Source: Conexibacter stalactiti
GTDB taxonomy: Bacteria; Actinomycetota; Thermoleophilia; Solirubrobacterales; Solirubrobacteraceae
Reading direction: 5' to 3' (one strand)
Length of the DNA stretch: 64,000 nt
Assembly: GCF_035967765.1 (NCBI RefSeq)
Contig: NZ_JAYWIT010000008.1
In this document: positions 26,600 through 34,486 of the stretch, piece after piece
Layout of the letters: each line of letters opens with the position of its first letter
Numbering within the stretch: the stretch's first letter is position 1
Notes under the pieces: generated by a model
What the model saw: only the letters and a program-made list of their open reading frames with translations
Told to the model about the DNA's origin: nothing
Database searches by the model: none
Made by a program: the position numbers and the translations under genes

Positions 26600-27160
26600 A
26601 TGGAACACAAGCCGATCAAACTGAGCGGGACCTCCTACGCCGTGCTCGCGCTGCTCGCCAACATCGGCGAGGCGACGCCGTACGACCTCAAGCAGGCGCT
26701 GACGGAGTCGATCGAGAACTTCTGGCCGGTTCCGCACACGACCTTCTACGCCGAGCCGACGCGGCTGGCCGCCGCCGGCTACCTGTCCGAGCGCCAGGAG
26801 CAGCACGGCCGGCGGCGCAAGCTCTACGACCTCACCGACGCCGGCCGCGAGGCGCTCGCCGCGTGGGCGGCGCGGGCCGAGGCGGCGCCGCCGCAGCTGC
26901 GCGACGAGGCGCTGCTGAAGATCTTCGCCGGCAGCGACCCGGAGCCGCTGCTGCGCGCCCGCCGTGCCTGGCACGTCCGCAAGCTCGCCGAGCTGCGGCC
27001 GCTGCTGACCGACGAGAGATGGGCGCTGGCACCCGACGGCGGCCCGCTTCTCACGCTCGGCGCCGGCCTCACGTACCACCAGATGGCGATCGAGGCGATC
27101 GACGGCTTCCTCGCCACGCTGAGCGCGCCGATCGCCGCCGAGCCGCCCGCCGCGAGCTGA
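26600..27160 (+). CDS. PadR family transcriptional regulator
   Basis: The 186-residue protein has an N-terminal PadR winged helix (SGTSYAVLALLANIGEATPYDLK, FYAEPTRLAAAGYLSERQE, RRKLYDLTDAGREALAAW) and a C-terminal coiled-coil dimer region with SGDP-like acidic and Trp residues (ALAPDGGPLLTLGAGLTYHQM). PadR proteins repress divergent genes encoding phenolic or hydrophobic compound metabolism. Its divergence from the FAD oxidase and hydrolase pair fits this. It ends 6 bp from the convergent secreted-protein gene. Confidence 0.9.
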   Translation: MEHKPIKLSGTSYAVLALLANIGEATPYDLKQALTESIENFWPVPHTTFYAEPTRLAAAGYLSERQEQHGRRRKLYDLTDAGREALAAWAARAEAAPPQLRDEALLKIFAGSDPEPLLRARRAWHVRKLAELRPLLTDERWALAPDGGPLLTLGAGLTYHQMAIEAIDGFLATLSAPIAAEPPAAS

Positions 27161-27166
27161 GCGCTC

Positions 27167-27922
27167 TCAGCGGACAGCGCCGGTGCGCGTGAGCGTGATC
27201 TCCCACGCGACCGTCGTCGTGCCGCGATAGCCGCCGCCGCTGAGCTTGAACGTTCTGCGCGCGAGCAGGATGTGCTGTCTGAACGTCCCGAACAGCTCGC
27301 CGGCGGCGATCTTCTCCAGCGACGGGATCTCCGTGATGCCGTTCAGCTCCACGGCGGGGTTGGCGTAGGCAGGGCAGGTTCTGAACTTGGGCGAGATCAG
27401 CGGCGCCGGCAGGCCGTCGCCGAGCTTCAGCCTGACGCGGCCGCCGGCGAGCGTGATCGACGGCGAGACGTTGTTGCGCTTGCTGCCGCAGTCGTAGGGT
27501 CCGGTGCTGGTGACTCTTCCGGGGTTGCCCATGCAGCTGCCGGCGACCTCCTCGGCCTGCTCGACGCCGTTGCGCGCGATCTTCATCGCCGTGTTGATGC
27601 CGAAGCCGTCCTTGCCGGGATCGCCGAGGAAGGTGACCTCACCGGCGGTCCGCCAGGCGGTGAACTTCGCCGGCTTGAGCGTGACCGAGACCTGCTCGGT
27701 CCCTCTGCCGCTGAAGCGCACGATCGGCGAGCAGTCGGCGATCGAGCCCATCGGCTCGCGGCTCCAGCTGGTCGTCTGCGTCGCTCTCAGCGAGACCTTG
27801 AAGGTCGCGTTCTGCAGCGTCGGGATCGCGGCGTGCGCGGCCGTCGGCAGCGCGACGGCGCCCGCGCTGCTGCCGGCGAGCGCGAGCGCCGCCAGCAGCA
27901 CGGGGAAGCGGTTCGTTCTCAT
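27167..27922 (-). CDS. Secreted hypothetical protein
   Basis: The 251-residue protein has a signal peptide (MRTNRFPVLLAALALAGSS ... AHAA). The mature part is beta-rich with five Cys in pairs (ADCSPIV, AGSCMGNP, GPYDCGSK, RTCPAYAN). No family is recognised. Similar architectures, a signal peptide then one beta-sandwich of about 220 residues, are common among Thermoleophilia exported proteins. It is alone, between PadR (convergent) and the amidohydrolase (same strand, 60-bp gap). Confidence 0.72.
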   Translation of the reverse strand: MRTNRFPVLLAALALAGSSAGAVALPTAAHAAIPTLQNATFKVSLRATQTTSWSREPMGSIADCSPIVRFSGRGTEQVSVTLKPAKFTAWRTAGEVTFLGDPGKDGFGINTAMKIARNGVEQAEEVAGSCMGNPGRVTSTGPYDCGSKRNNVSPSITLAGGRVRLKLGDGLPAPLISPKFRTCPAYANPAVELNGITEIPSLEKIAAGELFGTFRQHILLARRTFKLSGGGYRGTTTVAWEITLTRTGAVR

Positions 27923-27982
27923 GCCGCCGAAGCTACGCGCGGGCGGCAGGGATGACAGCGTGTCCCCACCCCAGCATCAGCC

Positions 27983-29290
27983 CTAGCGTGGTCGCACAAC
28001 GCCCCGCACGAGCGTCGCGACGCACGCGCCCGCGCCGCGCGCGACGACGGCGCGTTCGACCGCCTCGCCCCGCTCCGGCGTGACGTCGAGGATCGCGAGG
28101 TCGGCGCGCGCTCCAGGAACGAGCGCGCCGACCGTCCCGGCGAGCCCGAGCGCGGCGGCGCCTCCGGCGGTCGCGGCATGCAGCAGGCGCGCGTCGAGGT
28201 CGTCGCCGCCGTAGCCCTGTTCGCGCGCGAGCCCCCGCAGCGGCGGCAGTTCGCCGAGCAGGTCGAGCGACGGCGCCGAGGCGAGCGAGTCGGTCCCGAC
28301 GCAGAGCGGGGAGCGCTCCGCCAGGTAGGCGGCCAGCGGCGGCGGCTCGACGCCGATCGTCAGGTTCGAGCGCAGGCAGAGCGCGACCGCCGTGCCGCGC
28401 TCGCGCAGCAGCGCGCGGTCGGCGGCGTCGAGCGCGACGCCGTGCGCGACATGGCAGTCGGGTCCGAGCGCGAGCGTGTCGTCGAGGTAGCGCGCGGGGC
28501 TGACGCCGGCACCGCCGCGTTCCAGCAGCGCGAGGCTCCAGCCCCAGTCGCGCACGAGCGCCGCCAGCCGCCCGCTGCCGGCGAGCACCAGCTCATGTTC
28601 GAGCCGCGACTCGGCGAGATGGGCGTGCAGCCGCAGCCCGCGCGCACGCGCGATCCGCCCGAGGTCGGCGATCACGGCGGTGTCGACGCTGTACGGGGCG
28701 TGCGGGGAGATGCCGAGGTGGCGCGCAGCACCCTCCACCCGCGCGAGGAAGCGGTCGCGGCCGCCGGCCGCCCAGCCGGCCTCGTCGTCGCCGAGCGTCT
28801 CCAGGAAGGCGACCCCGGCGACGCCCGCGGCGGCGAGCACCTCGCGCGCAGCGTCGTCGGTCACGACGTCGCCGAAGCAGGTGACGCCGGCGCGCAGCGA
28901 CAGCTCCAATCCCCGACGCGCGGCGTCGCCCCACGCGGCGGCGCCGGAGACCTGCGGATAGCGCGCGTCGAAGGCCGCGCACCACGCCTCGAAGCCGTCG
29001 TACGACACGGCGCCGAGCGCGTCGAGATCGCTGTACTGCAGGTGCGTGTGAGCGTTGACGAGCCCCGGCAGCAGCGTCCCCTCCCAGCGTTGCTCAGGCA
29101 CCTCGGGGTGGGCCGCGCGCAACCGCGCACGCGACCCGACCGCCGCGATCAGCCCGTTGTCGCCGACCAGCACCGCGCCGTCGCGCAGCGGCGGGGTCGC
29201 GATCGGGACGACCCAAGGGGCGCTGTGCAGCGTCGCGGCCGGCGGGCTCGCGTCCCTCGCGTCCAGCGCGCGCTCCGCCCGCGCGCTCAC
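27983..29290 (-). CDS. Amidohydrolase of the SAH/MTA/aminofutalosine deaminase type
   Basis: The 435-residue TIM-barrel amidohydrolase uses a GTG start that overlaps the SAH-hydrolase-like stop (GTGA). Key elements are LPGLVNAHTHLQYSD (HxH), GISPHAPYSVD, LRLHAHLAES with the third His, VAHGVALD, ALCLRSNLTIG and PLCVGTDSLASAPSLDLL with the metal Asp. This is the MtaD/SsnA/aminodeoxyfutalosine deaminase subgroup acting on adenosine-like nucleosides. Being coupled to two SAH-hydrolase-like genes, S-adenosylhomocysteine deaminase is the best guess; an aminofutalosine deaminase role is an alternative. Confidence 0.85.
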   Translation of the reverse strand: MSARAERALDARDASPPAATLHSAPWVVPIATPPLRDGAVLVGDNGLIAAVGSRARLRAAHPEVPEQRWEGTLLPGLVNAHTHLQYSDLDALGAVSYDGFEAWCAAFDARYPQVSGAAAWGDAARRGLELSLRAGVTCFGDVVTDDAAREVLAAAGVAGVAFLETLGDDEAGWAAGGRDRFLARVEGAARHLGISPHAPYSVDTAVIADLGRIARARGLRLHAHLAESRLEHELVLAGSGRLAALVRDWGWSLALLERGGAGVSPARYLDDTLALGPDCHVAHGVALDAADRALLRERGTAVALCLRSNLTIGVEPPPLAAYLAERSPLCVGTDSLASAPSLDLLGELPPLRGLAREQGYGGDDLDARLLHAATAGGAAALGLAGTVGALVPGARADLAILDVTPERGEAVERAVVARGAGACVATLVRGVVRPR

Positions 29291-30525
29291 CGCCAGTCCC
29301 GCGCCATCCGCTCGGTCGCGCTGCGCGGCTCCAGCTCGGCGCCCGCGGCCGCCAGCCGCAGCCGCGCGACGCGCGCGTCGAGCTCCGCCGGCAGCGGATG
29401 CAGCCCGGGTGCGAGCCCCGCGCCGTCGCCGGCCAGGTGCGCGAGCGCGAGCGCCTGCAGCGCCAGCGAGCAGTCCATCGCCTCGATCGGATTGCCCTCC
29501 GCGGCGGCGACGTTGACGCACTCGCCACCGGCGACCAACAGCAGCCGCCGGCCGTCGAGCCGGTAGGCGTCGAGGTCGCGCGCGAGCGGCTGCGGCGAGC
29601 CGCCAGCGGCTGCTCGCAGCGCGCCGACGTCGACCTCCCCGGCGACGCCTCCGGCGACCGCGACGAGCGCGCCGTCGGGCAGCGCCCGCAGCACGTCGAG
29701 CCGCACCGTTCGCGCGATCCCGGTGGCGGAGAAGAGCAGGTCGGCGGTCTGCGCGGCACGCGCGAGCGGCGCGACCGCATGGCCGTCGAGCAGCGCCTCC
29801 AAGGCGCGATGGGGATCGATCTCGCTGACGGTCACGCGCGCCCCGAGCGCCGCCGCGTGGCGCGCGACGCCGCGACCGACCGGGCCGTAGCCGGCGACCG
29901 CGACCGCCTTGCCGCCGAGCAGGATCCCGCTCACGTCGAGGACGGCGGCGACGCACGACTGGCCGGTGCCGTGGCCGTTGTCGGCGATCCGCTTCGTGCG
30001 CGCGTCATCGACGGCGAGGACGGGAATCGCCAGCTCGCCGGCGGCCGCCAGCTCGCGCAGCGGGCGCACGCCGCTGGTGGTCTGCTCGCTGCCGCCGCGC
30101 AGCGTCGCGAGCACGTCGCGGCGGACGTCGTGGACGCGTCGGAGCGCGTGCGCGCCGTCGTCGACGAGCAGGTCGGGGCGCGTGTCGAGCAGGCCGTCGA
30201 GCAGCGCGACGGCGGCGGCCGGCGCGGTCGCGTCCGAGCGCGCGAAGACGGCGATCCCGGCGTGTGCGAGCGCGTCGGCGACGGCGTCGTCGGTCTCCGC
30301 GGCGGGCGCGTGCACGGCGACCTGCGCGCCGGCGTCGCGCAGCGTGAGCGCGAGCACGGCCGTCGTCGGGTCGAGCGGCAGCGAGATCGCGATGCGGCGG
30401 TCAGCGAGCGTGCTGAGGCCGTCGCCGTCGGCGCCCGGCGCGGCCGAGCCTCCCGGCGACGCGACCGCGGCCAGCACAGGCATTCGCGCCCGCGCCCACG
30501 CGATCCGCGCCGCGCCGCCGCTCAC
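29287..30525 (-). CDS. S-adenosylhomocysteine hydrolase family protein, diverged
   Basis: The 412-residue protein (GTG start forming GTGA with the upstream stop; a longer frame from 30570 exists) has the SAHH fold and NAD site VAVAGYGPVGRGVA. It retains SEQTTSGV, the acidic pair in LLVDDGA, and the catalytic K178, D182 and N183 (TKRIADN). It has lost the family His in the DHAAAA-type segment (now ETDDAVAD) and the Cys of YGCRES. It also has other changes in the adenine pocket, so it may act on inosyl-homocysteine or a related nucleoside. It is sandwiched between the deaminase and a second SAHH-like gene. Confidence 0.8.
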   Translation of the reverse strand: MSGGAARIAWARARMPVLAAVASPGGSAAPGADGDGLSTLADRRIAISLPLDPTTAVLALTLRDAGAQVAVHAPAAETDDAVADALAHAGIAVFARSDATAPAAAVALLDGLLDTRPDLLVDDGAHALRRVHDVRRDVLATLRGGSEQTTSGVRPLRELAAAGELAIPVLAVDDARTKRIADNGHGTGQSCVAAVLDVSGILLGGKAVAVAGYGPVGRGVARHAAALGARVTVSEIDPHRALEALLDGHAVAPLARAAQTADLLFSATGIARTVRLDVLRALPDGALVAVAGGVAGEVDVGALRAAAGGSPQPLARDLDAYRLDGRRLLLVAGGECVNVAAAEGNPIEAMDCSLALQALALAHLAGDGAGLAPGLHPLPAELDARVARLRLAAAGAELEPRSATERMARDWR

Positions 30526-31430
30526 AGCCGCTCCGACGTGCGCGCCCCCGCTGTCCGCCGCTCCAGCCATGCCTGCGCGACCGACTCCTCCAGCTCGTGC
30601 GGCAGCCGGTGCACGCCGGTCTCCAGCTCGCCGCTGGCGAGGCGGTGCAGTGCCATCCCCTGCAAGGTCAGCAGCGCGTCGGCGGCCTCGGGCGCCAGCC
30701 CGTCACCGGCCGGTGAGAGCAGCGCGCTGCCGCCGCCGAGCACATCGCGGCCGGCGGCGTGGACGATCCCGTCGCGCGCGACGACGCCGAGGACCGGCGG
30801 CAGCCGGCCCGGCAGGGCGCTCGCGACGAGCGCGCCGGCCGGCAGCTCGGCGATCGCGGCGGCCCGCTCGCAGGCGATCACGATCTCGGCGTCGGGGCCC
30901 AGCTCCTCGCTGACGCGGTGGCCGTCGAGCGCGGCGGCGAGCGCGCACAGCGGCTCCTCCTCGACGACGTGGACGTGGCCGCCGAGCGCGCGCACGCTGC
31001 GCGCGACCGAGGCGCCGACGTCGCCGTAGCCGAGCACGGCGACGCAGCGGCCGGCGAGCGAGAGGTTCGTCAGCCGCAGCAGCGCCTGCACGACCGCCGG
31101 GCCGGCCGCGGCGGAGAAGACGAGCCGCGCGACCGGCGAGCAGCCGATCGCGACGACCGGGGCGTCGAGCGCGTGCGCGACGGCGCCCATCACCGTGCCG
31201 GGCTCGACGAGGCCGCGGAGGCCGTACTGCTCGCGCGCGAAGGGGCCGATCGCCAGCTCCGGCCGCTCCTCCACCAGTTCGGCGCCGGCGTCGGCGAGCA
31301 CTGCCGCGAGCGTCGCGCGCGGTCCGTCGAGCTCCCCCGCGAGGGCGACGCGGCGGCCTGCGAGGGCACCGTCGGCGAGCGTCTCGCGCAACAGGCCGTC
31401 AAGCAGCGGGCAGGGGTCGATCGGATCCAC
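30522..31430 (-). CDS. Second SAHH-like protein lacking catalytic residues
   Basis: The 302-residue protein (GTG start) keeps the SAHH NAD-binding domain (VAVLGYGDVGASVARSV and GAELVEERPELAIGPF) but is about 100 residues shorter. The segment that should carry TK..DN reads CSPVARLVFSAAAGPAV, so the catalytic Lys, Asp and Asn are absent. It is homologous to the following gene by alignment of LAGRRVAL/VLGYG/HRLPHELEE blocks, and is coupled to it by GTGA. It may be a non-catalytic subunit or regulator of the active paralogue. Confidence 0.72.
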   Translation of the reverse strand: MDPIDPCPLLDGLLRETLADGALAGRRVALAGELDGPRATLAAVLADAGAELVEERPELAIGPFAREQYGLRGLVEPGTVMGAVAHALDAPVVAIGCSPVARLVFSAAAGPAVVQALLRLTNLSLAGRCVAVLGYGDVGASVARSVRALGGHVHVVEEEPLCALAAALDGHRVSEELGPDAEIVIACERAAAIAELPAGALVASALPGRLPPVLGVVARDGIVHAAGRDVLGGGSALLSPAGDGLAPEAADALLTLQGMALHRLASGELETGVHRLPHELEESVAQAWLERRTAGARTSERL

Positions 31431-31499
31431 TGGGGCGAGTGTAGGAGGCTGCGCGCCGCCTGCGCAGGGTCAATGCGGAACTGCGGGTCGTGACGATTG

Positions 31500-31515
31500 C
31501 GTGAGCGTTCTCACG
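31500..31515. promoter_or_regulatory. Perfect inverted repeat upstream of dps
   Basis: CGTGAG CGTT CTCACG is a perfect 6-bp inverted repeat about 70 bp before the Dps start, in the 155-bp gap divergent from the SAHH-like gene. A TACAAC -10 lies downstream near 31550. It is a candidate operator; no named regulator is assigned. Confidence 0.45.
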
Positions 31516-31585
31516 GGAGGGTGGACGTGGATGCGGGCATACCGCTACAACGTAGGCAGCCCCCCATGTCCAGAAGGAGCGAACC

Positions 31586-32074
31586 ATGGCGCATCAGACG
31601 ATCAGCGAAGACCATCATCCGACGCTGCGGCACAACGACCGCGAGGCGATCGGCGCCGAGCTGCAGGCGGTGCTCGTCACGCTGATCGACCTGTCGCTGC
31701 TGGGCAAGCAGGCCCACTGGAACATCGTCGGCCCGAACTTCCGCTCGCTGCACCTCTTCCTCGACGAGCTCGTCGACGCCTGGCGACTCGCCTCCGACGA
31801 GGTCGCCGAGCGCGCGGTCGCGCTCGGCTATCAGCCGGACGGCCAGGTCAGAACGGTCGCGGCGCGCACGATCCTCTCCCCACTGCCCGAGGGGCAGCTG
31901 CTCGACCAGGACGTGATCGCCGCCGTCACGCGCCTGCTGACCGACGCGATCGGCGACATCCGCAACCGCATGGACAAGCTGGAGGACGTCGACACCGTCA
32001 CGGCCGACCTGCTCCACGGCGTCGTCCAGGGGCTCGAGGAGAACCTCTGGATGATCCGCGTCCAGGCCGGCTGA
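31586..32074 (+). CDS. dps: DNA-protecting ferritin-like protein Dps
   Basis: The 162-residue Dps/ferritin-fold protein starts with AAGGAG at good distance. The intersubunit ferroxidase ligands are recognisable: LGKQAHWNIVGP (His) and FLDELVDAWRLASDEVAERAVALG (Asp, Glu). The C-terminal helices are DLLHGVVQGLEENLWMIR. It stores iron and shields DNA under oxidative stress. The N-terminus is short, without a Lys-rich tail, so DNA binding may be weak. It stands alone with its own promoter. Confidence 0.93.
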   Translation: MAHQTISEDHHPTLRHNDREAIGAELQAVLVTLIDLSLLGKQAHWNIVGPNFRSLHLFLDELVDAWRLASDEVAERAVALGYQPDGQVRTVAARTILSPLPEGQLLDQDVIAAVTRLLTDAIGDIRNRMDKLEDVDTVTADLLHGVVQGLEENLWMIRVQAG

Positions 32075-32151
32075 CCCCCTCCCTCGCCGCGCCGCGCTCA
32101 TCGGACGGGCGCGGCGCCGGCGCGCCTCGACCGCGGCGTTAGGATCGGCCC

Positions 32152-32886
32152 GTGCTCGCCGTCCTCTACGACGTCCACGGCAACCTGCCGGCGCTCGACG
32201 CGGTCCTCGCCGACGCGGACGCGGCCGGCGCCGCGCGCTGGCTGCTCGGCGGCGACTACGCGCTCTTCGGAGCGTGGCCGCTGGAGACGGTCGAGCGCCT
32301 GCGCGCGCTGCGCGGCGCGACCTGGATCCGCGGCAACGGCGAGCGCTGGACCAACGCGCCCGCGGAGGCGCCGCCGCCGGTGCGCCCGGCGGCGCGCTGG
32401 TGCGCGAAGCAGCTCGGCTCCGCGCTGGTGGCGCAGCTCGCGGCACTGCCTGAGCAGGCCGTGCTCGACGGCGACCTGCGCTGCTGCCACGCCTCGCCGC
32501 TCTCCGACATGGCAGGGCTGACGCCCTCGCCGAGCCCCGGCGAACCGGCGCTGCTGACCGAGCTGCGCGAGCCGCGGCTGGTCGTCGGCCACACCCACGT
32601 CCAGTTTCACCGCGGCGCGAGCGCGCGCGGCGCGGGCACGGGCGGCGGCGCAGGCGCGGGCGGCGCGGGCGCGCTGGAGCTGCTGAACCCGGGCAGCGTC
32701 GGGATGCCGTTCGACGGCGACCCGCGCGCCGCCTACGCGCTGCTCGGCGACGACGGCGCGATCGAGCTGCGCCGCGTCGCCTACGACCACCGCGCCTCGG
32801 CCGCCGCCGTGCGCGAGCGGCTCGGCGGCGAGATCGGGGACCTCGTCGCGCGCCGGATCGAGCAGTCCCGCATCGACCCGCGGTAG
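32152..32886 (+). CDS. Metallophosphoesterase (YfcE/serine-phosphatase-like family)
   Basis: A 244-residue single-domain calcineurin-like phosphoesterase (GTG start). Motif I is VLYDVHGNLPAL (D, H), motif II LLGGDYALFGAWP (GD), motif III IRGNGER (GN), then CCHASP and VVGHTHVQF. A Gly/Ala-rich insertion of about 20 residues follows GHTHVQFHRGAS and may be disordered. Such enzymes hydrolyse phosphodiesters or phosphomonoesters. The first metal Asp is in the short DVHGN form. Confidence 0.85.
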   Translation: MLAVLYDVHGNLPALDAVLADADAAGAARWLLGGDYALFGAWPLETVERLRALRGATWIRGNGERWTNAPAEAPPPVRPAARWCAKQLGSALVAQLAALPEQAVLDGDLRCCHASPLSDMAGLTPSPSPGEPALLTELREPRLVVGHTHVQFHRGASARGAGTGGGAGAGGAGALELLNPGSVGMPFDGDPRAAYALLGDDGAIELRRVAYDHRASAAAVRERLGGEIGDLVARRIEQSRIDPR

Positions 32887-32910
32887 GCGGTCGGCCGCGC
32901 GCCGGCCGGT

Positions 32911-33684
32911 TCAGCGGCTGGCGGCGACCGCGGCGGGCGGGACGACGATCCGCTCCCCTGGTCTGATGCAGGCGCGCGTGATCAGCTCGGCGACGACGAT
33001 CGCGCTCAGCAGCTCGACGGCGAGCAGCGCGAGCAGCACGGTCAGCTGGATCCGCGCGGCGGCAGCGGGCGAGGCGCCGCCGAGCAGCAGGCCGACGAAG
33101 GTGCCGGGCAGCGTCACGAGGCCGACGCTGCGCGTCTGGTCGATCGCCGGGACGAGCCCGGTCGTGATCGCCTGGCGGGTGAACGGCGCGAGCGCGGTGC
33201 GAGCGGCGTCGCCAAGCGCCAGCCGCGCCTCCAGCTCGTCACCGCCGCGCGCGAGCGCTTCCAGCAGCCGGCGGCCGGTCAGCGTCGTGGCGGCCATCGC
33301 GCCGCCGATCAGGATGCCGGCGGTCGGGATCGCGGCGCGCGGCGTCACGTCGAAGGCGCCGACGGCAAGCAGGATCGCCGTCGCGGACAGCGCCGGCAGC
33401 GCGATCGCCAACGCCGCCGCGCGGCGCGCGCCTGGGAGGCCGCGCAGTCGTCCGCCGGCCGTCAGCGCCGCGGTCACCACCATCACCGCGACGAACGCGA
33501 CCGCCAGCGCCGGGACGCGGAAGACGAGCGCGACGACGGCTCCGACGGCGGCGAGCTGCACGGCGGCCCGCACGGCCGCCGTCACCAGCGGTCGTGCCAA
33601 CCCGAGCCGGTAGTGCCAGGCGAGCAGCGCGGCGCCGATCGCGAACGCGGCGCCCGCGACGACCTGAGCGACGGCCTGACTCAT
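32911..33684 (-). CDS. fetB: FetB-like ABC transporter permease
   Basis: The 257-residue membrane protein has seven or eight hydrophobic helices. The FetB/UPF0014 hallmark AAIPTAGILIGGAMAATTLTG is followed by TFVGLLLGGASP. FetAB exports iron (or related metal) in E. coli. Its ATG overlaps the stop of the ATPase gene, so the pair is an operon. Location beside dps is consistent with metal homeostasis, though not proof. Confidence 0.85.
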   Translation of the reverse strand: MSQAVAQVVAGAAFAIGAALLAWHYRLGLARPLVTAAVRAAVQLAAVGAVVALVFRVPALAVAFVAVMVVTAALTAGGRLRGLPGARRAAALAIALPALSATAILLAVGAFDVTPRAAIPTAGILIGGAMAATTLTGRRLLEALARGGDELEARLALGDAARTALAPFTRQAITTGLVPAIDQTRSVGLVTLPGTFVGLLLGGASPAAAARIQLTVLLALLAVELLSAIVVAELITRACIRPGERIVVPPAAVAASR

Positions 33685-34400
33685 CGCCTCTCCGCCCCGC
33701 GCTCGGCATCAGCCCCACCGAGGATCTCCTCCGGCGTGCCGGTGACGGCGCGGCCATCGCGCAGCGTGATCGCGCGGTCGGCGACGGCAGCCGCGAAGCC
33801 GAGGTCGTGCGTCGCCGCGAGCACGCCGAGGCCGTCGCCGGCGAGCCGCCGCAGCGTCTCGCCGACGTGTCCGGCGGCGGCGGCGTCGAGCGCGGCGGTC
33901 GGCTCGTCGAGCAGCAGCAGCTCCGGGCCGCGCGTGAGCGCGCGGGCGAGCGTGACGCGCGCCCGTTCGCCCCCCGACAGCTCATCCGCTGGACGGTCGA
34001 GGAAGCTGGCGTCGAGTCCGGCGGCCGCGAGCGCGCGCGCCAGCGCCGCATCGCCGCTGTCATCCCGTTCGGTCAGGCCATACGCGAGGTTGTCACGCAC
34101 GGTCCCCGGCAGCATCACCGGCACCTGGCCGACGAGCCCGACGCGCCGCCGCAGCGCGCAGGCCTCGATGCCGTCGACGTCAGCGCCGTCGAGCAGGACC
34201 GTTCCACCGTCGGGTTGCAGCAGCCGGTTGCAGCAGCGCAGCAGCGTGCTCTTGCCACTTCCCGACGGCGCGACGACGACGGTGACCGTGCCCTTCGGCA
34301 CGTCGAAGGAGAGATCGCGCAGGACCGGCCGGCCGCCGAGCGCGACCGACAGCCCGTGCACCCGCAGCCCCGGCGCCGCCTCGTCACGTTCGCTGGCCAT
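33681..34400 (-). CDS. fetA: FetA-like ABC transporter ATPase
   Basis: The 239-residue ATPase has Walker A APSGSGKST, signature LSGGERARV, Walker B LLLLDEPTA and the switch His in ATHDL. The N-terminal GLSVALGGRPVLRD matches the FetA family. It is coupled (ATGA) to the FetB permease. It powers metal export or transport across the inner membrane. Confidence 0.85.
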   Translation of the reverse strand: MASERDEAAPGLRVHGLSVALGGRPVLRDLSFDVPKGTVTVVVAPSGSGKSTLLRCCNRLLQPDGGTVLLDGADVDGIEACALRRRVGLVGQVPVMLPGTVRDNLAYGLTERDDSGDAALARALAAAGLDASFLDRPADELSGGERARVTLARALTRGPELLLLDEPTAALDAAAAGHVGETLRRLAGDGLGVLAATHDLGFAAAVADRAITLRDGRAVTGTPEEILGGADAERGAERR

Positions 34401-34486
34401 CGGGCAACGCTAGCGCGCGCGGACGCGCCCAGGTCGGCGAGCTGTCGACCACGCCCGCTCGCGACACCGCCCCTATGCTCCAGGCC

